A stretch of DNA of 12,367 nt from contig WGEI01000229.1 of assembly GCA_015492875.1 (NCBI GenBank), positions 1 to 12,367 on the forward strand, in the 5' to 3' direction. The translations under genes were made by a program, and so were the position numbers. Numbering within the stretch: the stretch's first letter is position 1; each line of letters begins with the position of its first letter. Source of the stretch: Anaerolineae bacterium. Lineage in GTDB: Bacteria > Chloroflexota > Anaerolineae > Aggregatilineales > Phototrophicaceae. Of the stretch, positions 7,242-12,367 are shown piece by piece. A model generated the notes under the pieces. The model worked only from the letters and a program-made list of their open reading frames with translations, was not told where the DNA came from and did no database searches.

Positions 7242-8044
7242 TAGATATTCTCCTCGCTATCAGTTGGCAACCACGCAAAGGGCGCATCGTCATCTAAGAG
7301 TTGGAAAGGATGGGCATCTTGGTAAGGCTGCCCATTAGTTGGGGGTATAGGCGCGCGGATGTTACGCCTTTCATCTCGCGTATTCAAGCGCACTAAATCG
7401 CCAGCATAGTAAACTCGCTTGTGGGGCTGTGGTGCTAATGCAATGCGCGCTACAGCGCGGGCGACAATATCAATTGGCAGGGGGGCAATACGGCGAAAAC
7501 CGAGCCACGAGATAATGGGCGTATTGCCCAATACACTGACGAAGCGATAGAGCAATGGGCGTTTTTGGCCACGCAAATAAGTAATCGGCGCCCGCACGGT
7601 ATAGCCATCAAGGCCGACACGCGCCATATAAGCTTCTGCTTGGCGTTTAGCTTTGATATACGCGCTGGAAATCCACGGCGCACGGGCGCTACTCATCAGC
7701 ACCATACGCGGCACGCCATCAGTGACGCACATATTGGCCACATTGCGGGCAGAAAGGAAATTCAGGCGATGGTGGGTCAAACCTTGCTGCGGGTTCGCTA
7801 CCAGACTGCCTACGGTATGCACAACAACAGTTTGCCCGCGCCCACGCCCGCGCAAACTGGCAGGGTCCCAAACATCTGCCACCCACCAACGCACCCGCTG
7901 GCCTAACGCCCCTAAATGCTCTTCATTGCCAGGGCGAACAAGCATAGAAACGTCTGCCCCTTCGGCCAGCAAGGCGGCAGCGATATAATCCCCTAGAAAT
8001 GTTCCACCGCCTGTTACCAAGACACGGCGATTGTTTTTCCACAT
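7241..8044 (-). CDS. Atypical SDR / NAD(P)-dependent epimerase-like protein
   Basis: A 267-residue Rossmann-fold protein of the extended/atypical short-chain dehydrogenase group (NmrA/NDUFA9-like). It begins RRVLVTGGGTFLGDYIAAALLAEGADVSMLVR. The usual TGxxGxxG loop is present as TGGGTFLG (11-18), with the middle glycine position occupied by T15. The acid-to-neutral residue after strand 2 (MLVR) leaves the NAD/NADP preference open. A WVADVWD segment and VVVHTVG follow, then MSSA (117-120) and a YxxxK pair, Y129 and K133 (AYIKAKRQAE), where the catalytic Tyr and Lys are expected. The C-terminal part holds FRRIAPLPIDIVARAVARIA, common in this group. It is the first gene of a two-gene operon with the deiodinase-like flavoprotein. 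The Shine-Dalgarno is weak (GAAAG about 12 bases upstream). The substrate is unknown. Confidence 0.82.
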   Translation of the reverse strand: MWKNNRRVLVTGGGTFLGDYIAAALLAEGADVSMLVRPGNEEHLGALGQRVRWWVADVWDPASLRGRGRGQTVVVHTVGSLVANPQQGLTHHRLNFLSARNVANMCVTDGVPRMVLMSSARAPWISSAYIKAKRQAEAYMARVGLDGYTVRAPITYLRGQKRPLLYRFVSVLGNTPIISWLGFRRIAPLPIDIVARAVARIALAPQPHKRVYYAGDLVRLNTRDERRNIRAPIPPTNGQPYQDAHPFQLLDDDAPFAWLPTDSEENI

Positions 8045-8080
8045 AAGCGCATTAACTTTCTGCGGTGATAAGACCTAAGC

Positions 8081-8109
8081 ATTGTAACGATAGAGATGCC
8101 ATTGAACAA
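8081..8109 (-). promoter_or_regulatory. Promoter of the SDR-flavoprotein operon
   Basis: On the - strand TTGTTC (8109-8104), a 17-base spacer and TACAAT (8086-8081) form a good sigma-70-type promoter. Transcription would start near 8074, about 30 bases before the ATG at 8044. Confidence 0.6.
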
Positions 8110-8139
8110 CGCGCCAAAATGATAAGGCTATCGTTATCA
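8085..8139. repeat. Inverted repeats flanking and overlapping the SDR operon promoter
   Basis: TAACGATAG (8085-8093) and CTATCGTTA (8128-8136) are perfect 9-bp inverted copies with centres 43 bp apart, about four helical turns. The first overlaps the -10 box and spacer; the second lies upstream of the -35 box. The second is nested in another dyad, TGATAA (8120-8125) with TTATCA (8134-8139), spaced by 8 bases, which has the size of a typical winged-helix operator. A further TGATAAG lies at 8066-8072. The positions suit repression or looping by a dimeric regulator; the protein is unknown. Confidence 0.45.
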
Positions 8140-8232
8140 AAGCGAATACACACCCAGCAGGCGAAAAACGAATTACCCTAATTTGGCCTAGATACTTGCG
8201 TATTCCGCTATTTTTGTATAAAGTGTACATAG

Positions 8233-8321
8233 TGGTAGAAAAAACTACCAGAGATAACTAATGCACTACGGTTGTGAACATTCATACTGAGATGAAATAT
8301 CCCGCTAAATAAGGCGGATAT
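8233..8321. other. AT-rich intergenic stretch with two small hairpins
   Basis: Within the 489-bp gap 8045-8533 no ORF looks real. This central part has TGGTAG-AAAAAA-CTACCA (8233-8250, 6-bp stem) and ATATCCCGC/GCGGATAT (8297-8305 with 8314-8321, one bulged C). Neither has a T tract on the + strand. On the - strand the first has a T-rich loop. Their role is unknown; they may be protein sites or parts of a longer leader RNA. Confidence 0.35.
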
Positions 8322-8362
8322 GTAATACACAAACAATTCAGGCAGCACCATATAATAGCTGC

Positions 8363-8501
8363 TAAAAACCATATCAAAAGCCTAAAAACCCATCATCACA
8401 CCGTTGTGTGGTGATATGAGTGTTGTTATATAGGTGTGATGTGGCATATGTATTGAACAGTATGCACAGCCGTAGTGGTGAATAACCAGCGGCTGTTTTT
8501 T
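8363..8501 (+). ncRNA. Candidate structured leader RNA or small RNA upstream of recX
   Basis: A perfect TATAAT lies at 8351-8356, although its -35 region is poor (TACACA at 8326-8331 with a 19-base spacer). Downstream come a direct repeat CTAAAAACC (8362-8370 and 8382-8390, exactly 20 bp apart), a 10-bp hairpin ATCATCACAC-CGTT-GTGTGGTGAT (8392-8415, one wobble), a competing 9-bp pairing of CATCACACC (8394-8402) with GGTGTGATG (8433-8441), a GCATA/TATGC hairpin (8444-8465), and finally a strong terminator. There is no plus-strand coding gene upstream for that terminator to serve. Either a small RNA of about 140 bases ends here, or this is an attenuated leader of recX. The exact 5' end is a guess, and the sequence matches no RNA family I recognise. 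Confidence 0.45.
8466..8501 (+). terminator. Intrinsic terminator immediately upstream of recX
   Basis: ACAGCCG (8466-8472) pairs perfectly with CGGCTGT (8490-8496). Inside it TGGT (8476-8479) pairs with ACCA (8485-8488) around a GAATA loop, and six T residues follow (8496-8501). The T run ends 32 bases before the recX ATG at 8534. It faces the same way as recX, so it would either end an upstream small RNA or hold back recX expression unless it is prevented from forming. Confidence 0.82.
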
Positions 8502-8533
8502 GTTCGTTGCGGAAACGATGTGGCCAAAAGCCT

Positions 8534-9205
8534 ATGGGCCAAACAAGGACGATTACCGCGCTCGAAATCCAGAAGCGCAATAAAGAACGGGTGAATGTTT
8601 ATCTGGATGGAGAGTTTGCGTTTGGGTTAAATTTAATGGCAGCAGCACAACTGCGCAAAGGCCAACAGCTTAGTGAAGCTGATATTGCTATTTTGCGCGA
8701 TGATGACGCTGTTACCCAAGCGATTGAGCGTGCTATCCGTCTGCTTGCACGTCGTCCCCGCAGCATACAGGAAATCAGACGCAAACTGCAAGATAAAGAC
8801 ATACCAGAAACGGTCATCAACGCTGCTATAGAACGGCTCACAGAGCGGGGCTATCTAGATGACCGAGAATTCGCCCGGTACTGGGTAGAAAACCGCCAAA
8901 TGTTTAAACCAATGGGCGCGCGCGCATTGCGTTATGAATTGCGCCAAAAAGGTATATCTCACACAATCATAGACCAAATCTTGGCAGAAATGGTTGAAGA
9001 TGATAGTGCTGCTTATCTGGCGGCACAAAAACGCGCACCTCGCTTGCGCGGCAAAACCCAAGCAGAATTCCGACAAAAGTTAAGCGCTTATTTACAGCGG
9101 CGCGGCTTTGGTTATGACGCAATTCGGCAAGCAATAGCGCAACTCATTGAGGCATATAAAGCGGAAGACCCAAGCTTTTTCACTTCGGAAGTCGAGGGGG
9201 AATAA
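8534..9205 (+). CDS. recX: RecX regulatory protein
   Basis: A 223-residue RecX, the modulator that binds RecA filaments and blocks or limits their extension, in the cytoplasm. The N-terminal block TITALEIQKRNKERVNVYLDGEFAFGL (6-31) is the beta-hairpin extension seen in longer RecX proteins. The body consists of three-helix repeats: about 60-105 (AIRLLARRPRSIQEIRRKLQDKDIP), 106-152 (RGYLDDREFARYWVENR...MGARALRYELRQKGI) and 158-208 (AAQKRAPRLRG...FRQKLSAYLQRRGFGYDAIRQAI). ATG 8534 is chosen because the family consensus begins there. The longer frame opens with a TTG at 8507, only six bases after a terminator T run and with no Shine-Dalgarno. No strong Shine-Dalgarno precedes 8534 either. recA is not adjacent in this window. 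rny follows 150 bases later with no obvious promoter between them, so the two may be co-transcribed. Confidence 0.9.
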   Translation: MGQTRTITALEIQKRNKERVNVYLDGEFAFGLNLMAAAQLRKGQQLSEADIAILRDDDAVTQAIERAIRLLARRPRSIQEIRRKLQDKDIPETVINAAIERLTERGYLDDREFARYWVENRQMFKPMGARALRYELRQKGISHTIIDQILAEMVEDDSAAYLAAQKRAPRLRGKTQAEFRQKLSAYLQRRGFGYDAIRQAIAQLIEAYKAEDPSFFTSEVEGE

Positions 9206-9285
9206 GTATCTGAGCGAACATCGGCACATTCTGAGATGGCTCTGGTTGTGAGCTTACTGGAACATTGATTGAAGGTACGCTTACA

Positions 9286-9355
9286 GGAAAGGAGGAGAGC
9301 GGCAATTATCGGCAGTGCCGATTCAGGCTAACAGCCTCTCTGCCGCCAGAGCATT
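9286..9355 (+). promoter_or_regulatory. rny leader: distant strong Shine-Dalgarno plus predicted three-way junction
   Basis: AAAGGAGG (9288-9295) is a strong ribosome-binding sequence, but no ATG, GTG or TTG lies 4-12 bases after it. The rny ATG is 60 bases away at 9356. The space can fold as P1 GCGGCA (9299-9304) with TGCCGC (9341-9346), P2 ATCGGC-AGT-GCCGAT (9308-9322) and P3 AGGCT-AAC-AGCCT (9325-9337). Only 3, 2 and 3 unpaired bases remain at the junction. Folded, the RNA leaves 3 bases before P1 and 9 after it, so the Shine-Dalgarno would sit about 12 bases from ATG. An alternative 5-bp pairing, GAGAG (9295-9299) with CTCTC (9336-9340), would break P1 and P3 and touch the end of the Shine-Dalgarno. 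Confidence 0.6.
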
Positions 9356-10885
9356 ATGGAAGTCATATTCGCCCTTATAGGGCTTGTTATTGGTTTAGCC
9401 ATTGGGGCATTTGGCCTCAACTATTACCAGTCATCGCGAGGGCGTAGCCATCGCCAACTGGCAGAGCAAGAAGCGCAGAAACTGCTGGAAGAAGCAAAAG
9501 AGCAGGCGCAACAAACAATTTACGAAGCTGAACGAAAAGCCAAGCAACGGCTTGATGAAGCGGAGACTTCGATTACACGGCGCCGCAGAGACCTTGACCG
9601 CGAGGAAGAGCGGCTACAGCGCCGCCGTGAAGATTTAGACCGCCGTTTTGAGCGGCTAGAACAACGCGAGCGCAATCAAAACAAACGGCAAAGCCGTTTA
9701 GATAAACAAGAAAACGAGCTGAAGAAGAAAGAGGAAGAAAAGCTTGAAGAGTTGCAGCGCATCGCTAGTATGACCGTTGACGAAGCGCGTGAAGAGTTAC
9801 TAGCTACAGTTGAAAAAGAGGCGCGCATGGACATGGCGCGCATCATTCGTCAAGTAGAGGCTGAAGCGCGTGAAGAAGCTGATACCCGCGCCCGCGATAT
9901 TATCGCCCTTGCTATTCAGCGGCTGTCTTCAGAACATGTGAGCGAGATTTCCGTTAGCGTCGTGCCCTTGCCCAGCGACGATATGAAAGGGCGCATTATC
10001 GGGCGTAACGGGCGCAACATCCGCTCATTTGAATTGGCGACAGGTGTTGATGTCATCGTCGATGATACACCAGAAGCGGTCACGATTAGCAGTTTTGATC
10101 CGGTGCGGCGTGAAGTGGCTAAGCGTGCCATGACAAAGCTGGTCACTGATGGGCGCATTCACCCGGCGCGTATCGAGAAGTTAGTTGAGGATGCACAGGC
10201 GGAAGTTGAGCAAATCATCCGCGATGAAGGTGAGCGTGCAGCCTATGAAACAGGCGTACATGGCCTACACCCTGAAATCCTCAAACTATTAGGGCGCTTG
10301 CGTTTCCGCACCAGCTATGGCCAAAATCAGCATGCGCACTCCATTGAGACAGCGCATATCGCCGGTATGATTGCAGCGGAATTAGGCGCAGACGTGAATA
10401 TCGCCAAAGCGGGCGGACTATTACATGACATCGGCAAGGCAATTGACCACGAGGTTGAAGGCACGCACGCTATCATTGGTGCTGAGTTCTGCAAACGCTA
10501 TGGGGTTCATCCAAAGATTGTCAATTGCATCGCCAGCCACCACCATGAAGTTGAGCAGGAATGTGTTGAGGCATATATCGTCGAGGCGGCTGATGCTATC
10601 TCTGGTGCACGACCCGGCGCCCGCCGCGAAAGCTTGGAGACTTATATCCGCCGTGTGAAAACCCTAGAAGAAATCGCCAATGGGTTTGATGGCGTAGAGC
10701 AGAGTTACGCCTTGCAAGCCGGGCGCGAAGTGCGCATTTTGGTGCGGCCAGAAGTGGTTGATGATTTTGAAGCCTTGAAGTTGGCGCGTGATATTGCTAA
10801 ACAAATTGAGGAATCTATGCAATATCCAGGGCAAATCAAAGTGCATGTCATCCGTGAAACGCGCGCGGTAGAATATGCAAAGTAA
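9356..10885 (+). CDS. rny: Ribonuclease Y
   Basis: A 509-residue membrane-anchored endoribonuclease that starts mRNA decay and processing by single-strand cleavage. Domains in order: an N-terminal membrane helix (about 3-24), a long charged coiled coil (about 30-190), a KH RNA-binding domain (about 195-265, loop GRNG at 216-219 within GRIIGRNGRNIRSFELATGVDVIVDDTPEA) and an HD domain (about 325-420). The HD domain has H326/H328 in NQHAHSIETAHIAG, the metal pair H357-D358 in GGLLHDIGKAID, and HHH at 395-397. A C-terminal domain follows (about 425-509, ending IKVHVIRETRAVEYAK). The length fits the family, usually about 520. The KH loop reads GRNG where GREG is common. ATG 9356 begins just before the membrane helix, and an in-frame TAA at 9329 rules out a much longer form. 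The local Shine-Dalgarno is weak; see the leader entry. The gene ends in its own terminator. Confidence 0.96.
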   Translation: MEVIFALIGLVIGLAIGAFGLNYYQSSRGRSHRQLAEQEAQKLLEEAKEQAQQTIYEAERKAKQRLDEAETSITRRRRDLDREEERLQRRREDLDRRFERLEQRERNQNKRQSRLDKQENELKKKEEEKLEELQRIASMTVDEAREELLATVEKEARMDMARIIRQVEAEAREEADTRARDIIALAIQRLSSEHVSEISVSVVPLPSDDMKGRIIGRNGRNIRSFELATGVDVIVDDTPEAVTISSFDPVRREVAKRAMTKLVTDGRIHPARIEKLVEDAQAEVEQIIRDEGERAAYETGVHGLHPEILKLLGRLRFRTSYGQNQHAHSIETAHIAGMIAAELGADVNIAKAGGLLHDIGKAIDHEVEGTHAIIGAEFCKRYGVHPKIVNCIASHHHEVEQECVEAYIVEAADAISGARPGARRESLETYIRRVKTLEEIANGFDGVEQSYALQAGREVRILVRPEVVDDFEALKLARDIAKQIEESMQYPGQIKVHVIRETRAVEYAK

Positions 10886-10905
10886 GCTCAAATGAGATAA
10901 AACAT

Positions 10906-10943
10906 GGGCGGCTAGGCGAAAGGCCTCTGCCGCCCTTTTGTTT
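10906..10943 (+). terminator. Intrinsic terminator after rny
   Basis: GGGCGGC (10906-10912) pairs with GCCGCCC (10929-10935). Inside, AGGC (10914-10917) pairs with GCCT (10923-10926) round a small loop, and TTTTGTTT (10936-10943) follows. The T tract touches the stop of the opposite permease gene at 10942-10944, so the hairpin also lies just past that gene, though with a poorer T tract on that strand (ATGTTTTA). Confidence 0.88.
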
Positions 10944-11811
10944 ATACAGCAATATCCCGACGGTTGAAAAACCAAATCGCCAATAATGCCAGCACAAGGG
11001 ACGATGAGAGCAGTACCCCCATATTGCCCCATTGCCAACCAAATTTCATGACAGCTACTGGGTCATAATAATGATAGAACGACAGTTTGCTCACTTGATG
11101 AACAATTGACTGCTCGCCTGCCATGCGCCCGATGAATTCTAAGATATAAGCGGCAATCATCAGAATACTAGTCAAGCGTATGACCATCACACGTCTTCTC
11201 ATAACAGTAGAGAGAAATAGCGTCATTGCCAAGACAACTATTGCAAATGGCAGGAAGTTCAAGGCGGCCTCGAGCAACCGAAACAGCGAGACATTTAGGG
11301 CGTCCACAGCGAGTTGACCGAGCAATAAGCCTAAAAAGGCCAGCACGCAAATAAAAGCCATCAAGACAATATAAGCCAGAAGCTGTTCAACAATCAGCTG
11401 CCAGCGTGGTAAGGGCAATGATAGCACTAGGTCAAGATTGCCATCTTCCTCATCAGTAATTGTGATGCGGATGCCAGCAATCACAGCATAGATAACCAGC
11501 AAAAAGATAACCCAACTGAAAAACTCGGCTGATACATAACCTTCTGGCGTGGCGGCATAGGCGGCATCGGCGCCGAGAAAGCCTTCGTAAAATCCGCCTA
11601 CTGCTGAAGCCACTTGCTGGTACAGCTTAAAAAATTCAGCATCGGGGATGATTGCCAGCACAAGAAAGGCCATCGCGGCAAACCCTAGCCCCCAATACAA
11701 GGTAGAGCGAAATTGCCGCCGCAACGTTTCCATAAACACTGCGCCAATTGCCGTCGGGCGCGTAATATCGGGATGTGGTTCATGAATTGCTTGCACTTGT
11801 TGATGGGTCAT
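10942..11811 (-). CDS. ABC-2 type transporter permease, downstream paralogue
   Basis: A 289-residue integral membrane protein of the ABC-2 permease type, which forms the membrane channel of an ATP-driven exporter. Six hydrophobic segments lie near residues 38-56, 97-117, 143-165, 185-203, 208-226 and 264-282. Between the second and third is the cytoplasmic coupling-like segment ITDEEDGNLDLVLSLPLPRWQLIVEQ (118-143), typical of permeases that carry an EExG...LS.P..R motif. The C-terminal part reads KLSFYHYYDPV and ends NRRDIAV. The start at 11811 is set by GAGGTG (11823-11818), six bases upstream; the longer frame would use a GTG at 11820 that overlaps this site. It lies 68 bases after its paralogue in the same operon. 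Its ATPase partner is not in the window and may lie beyond the right edge. The substrate is unknown. Confidence 0.85.
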   Translation of the reverse strand: MTHQQVQAIHEPHPDITRPTAIGAVFMETLRRQFRSTLYWGLGFAAMAFLVLAIIPDAEFFKLYQQVASAVGGFYEGFLGADAAYAATPEGYVSAEFFSWVIFLLVIYAVIAGIRITITDEEDGNLDLVLSLPLPRWQLIVEQLLAYIVLMAFICVLAFLGLLLGQLAVDALNVSLFRLLEAALNFLPFAIVVLAMTLFLSTVMRRRVMVIRLTSILMIAAYILEFIGRMAGEQSIVHQVSKLSFYHYYDPVAVMKFGWQWGNMGVLLSSSLVLALLAIWFFNRRDIAV

Positions 11812-11817
11812 AGTGAA

Positions 11818-11823
11818 CACCTC
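11818..11823 (-). promoter_or_regulatory. Shine-Dalgarno deciding the start of the downstream permease
   Basis: On the - strand GAGGTG is followed by TTCACT and then ATG (11811-11809). Because it covers the GTG at 11820-11818, that GTG cannot be the start. Confidence 0.8.
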
Positions 11824-11879
11824 GTCGCAACTATCGGGTTATATAACGCTACGCTGTTATGCATGGCGTTCAGCCTACT

Positions 11880-12367
11880 TTAGGCGGCCACATCTCGCCG
11901 TTGGAAGATGATGGTGGCTATGCCTGTAACCGCCAGAGAAAGCACGATGAAAATGATGAAGGATGACCATGCAATCCCGTTTTGCATTGTGCCCACGCTA
12001 TCATAGTAGTGGAAGAAAGAGAGATAGCGCAAATTTTCCGCAACAGTGCCGCTAGCAAGGCCACCAATTAAATCTAGCGAAAAGCTATAGACAACGAAGA
12101 GAATGCCCGCAGCAATCGCAAACTTGCGGCGACGAATTATCGCGCCAATGGCCACAGTGACGGAGAGCACAAAGAGCAAAGTGGGGAATAGATTCACGAC
12201 ATTATCCACGATATGCCCCATATTTAGCTCTACACTACTCATGGCGGCGCCAGCCCAAAAGCCAACCAAAATGAAGGCAACGATGAGCAAGCACCCCAGT
12301 GCAAATGCTGCAAATTTTTCGATGATAATACGCCAACGAGCCAGCGGCAAGCTGAGCACCATATCGA
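11880..12367 (-). CDS. ABC-2 type transporter permease, upstream paralogue (5' end outside window)
   Basis: The C-terminal 162 or so residues of a second ABC-2 permease. The frame continues past the methionine codon at 12362 to the window edge (a GAT precedes it), so this methionine is internal. The first residues, DMVLSLPLARWRIIIEK, line up with DLVLSLPLPRWQLIVEQ of the neighbouring gene. The two then run parallel to the end: four membrane segments, a basic loop (IIRRRKFA against VMRRRVMV), LSFFHYYDSV against LSFYHYYDPV, and QRRDVAA against NRRDIAV. They look like an old tandem duplication that may form a heterodimeric channel. The 68-base gap to the next gene holds an imperfect ATAAC/GTTAT hairpin (around 11844-11861) and no promoter I can support. 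Confidence 0.85.
   Translation of the reverse strand, partial: DMVLSLPLARWRIIIEKFAAFALGCLLIVAFILVGFWAGAAMSSVELNMGHIVDNVVNLFPTLLFVLSVTVAIGAIIRRRKFAIAAGILFVVYSFSLDLIGGLASGTVAENLRYLSFFHYYDSVGTMQNGIAWSSFIIFIVLSLAVTGIATIIFQRRDVAA

Noticed and set aside
7565..7988. Plus-strand frames opposite the SDR gene (7565-7906 and 7653-7988)
   Set aside because: They have His/Arg/Pro-rich composition and no ribosome-binding site; the SDR frame has clear motifs.
8233..8250. TGGTAG-A6-CTACCA hairpin as a terminator
   Set aside because: It has only six base pairs and no T tract on either strand, so it is kept only as an unexplained hairpin.
8265..8310. SOS (LexA-type) operator near GTTGTGAACATTC upstream of recX
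   Set aside because: No GAAC-N4-GTTC type dyad is present, and I do not know a reliable LexA consensus for this lineage.
8462..8485. Possible leader peptide MHSRSGE ahead of recX
   Set aside because: The tiny frame lies inside the terminator stem and has no ribosome-binding site, and no control-codon pattern is visible.
8507..8533. TTG start for recX
   Set aside because: It lies six bases after the terminator T run with no Shine-Dalgarno, and the added residues fall outside the family N-terminus.
8374..8580. Minus-strand frame of 68 residues across the recX leader
   Set aside because: It crosses the hairpins and the recX 5' end, has no Shine-Dalgarno and resembles no protein. The structured RNA explains the sequence better.
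9305..9331. ATT-initiated eight-codon leader peptide after AAAGGAGG
   Set aside because: ATT is a very rare start codon. Considered only because it sits at the right spacing; the folded-spacer explanation is preferred.
9265..9447. Plus-strand frame between recX and rny with a TTG start
   Set aside because: It overlaps the rny start in another frame, its start has no suitable Shine-Dalgarno, and AAAGGAGG lies inside it and not before it.

Overview
The window looks like chromosomal DNA of a free-living bacterium. I infer phylum Chloroflexota, probably Anaerolineae-like, from the RecX type, the recX-rny gene pair and the TyrA-like C-terminal domain. This is recognition from memory, not a search. 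The genes are mostly housekeeping, metabolic and membrane functions. I see no phage, transposon, CRISPR, tRNA or rRNA.

Layout. Positions 1-2258 (+ strand) hold the 3' part of a TyrA-like (prephenate/arogenate dehydrogenase family) gene, a terminator hairpin, then a secreted protein with four PDZ domains and no protease domain. It converges on a CPA2-type cation/proton antiporter with a cytoplasmic RCK module (2321-4246, - strand), with a 10-bp hairpin between the two stops. A divergent promoter region (4247-4418) separates the antiporter from a UDP-N-acetylhexosamine 6-dehydrogenase (4419-5732, + strand), which ends in a clear intrinsic terminator. Next is a single winged-helix protein (5871-6551, + strand) with a small palindrome in its leader. 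Its last 12 bases overlap, tail to tail, a - strand two-gene operon: an atypical SDR epimerase and an iodotyrosine-deiodinase-like flavoprotein joined by a TAATG stop/start overlap.

The 489-bp AT-rich gap 8045-8533 holds a promoter and inverted-repeat sites for that operon. It also holds a run of hairpins ending in a strong + strand terminator 32 bases before recX. recX and rny (RNase Y) follow on the + strand. The rny leader has a strong Shine-Dalgarno sequence 60 bases from the start codon, and the space between can fold into a compact three-way junction. After a terminator, two paralogous ABC-2 type permease genes lie on the - strand (10942-11811 and 11880 to the window end, the latter partial).

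Starts revised from the longest reading frame: the antiporter (4246 instead of 4303), the sugar dehydrogenase (4419 instead of 4368), recX (8534 instead of a TTG at 8507) and the first permease (11811 instead of a GTG at 11820). Each rests on a visible promoter, Shine-Dalgarno sequence or terminator, described in the entries.

No obviously new multi-gene system is present. The most unusual signals are non-coding: the rny leader junction, the structured terminator-ended element before recX, and the inverted repeats around the SDR operon promoter. Among proteins, the deiodinase-like enzyme that keeps all three substrate-zwitterion residues stands out.
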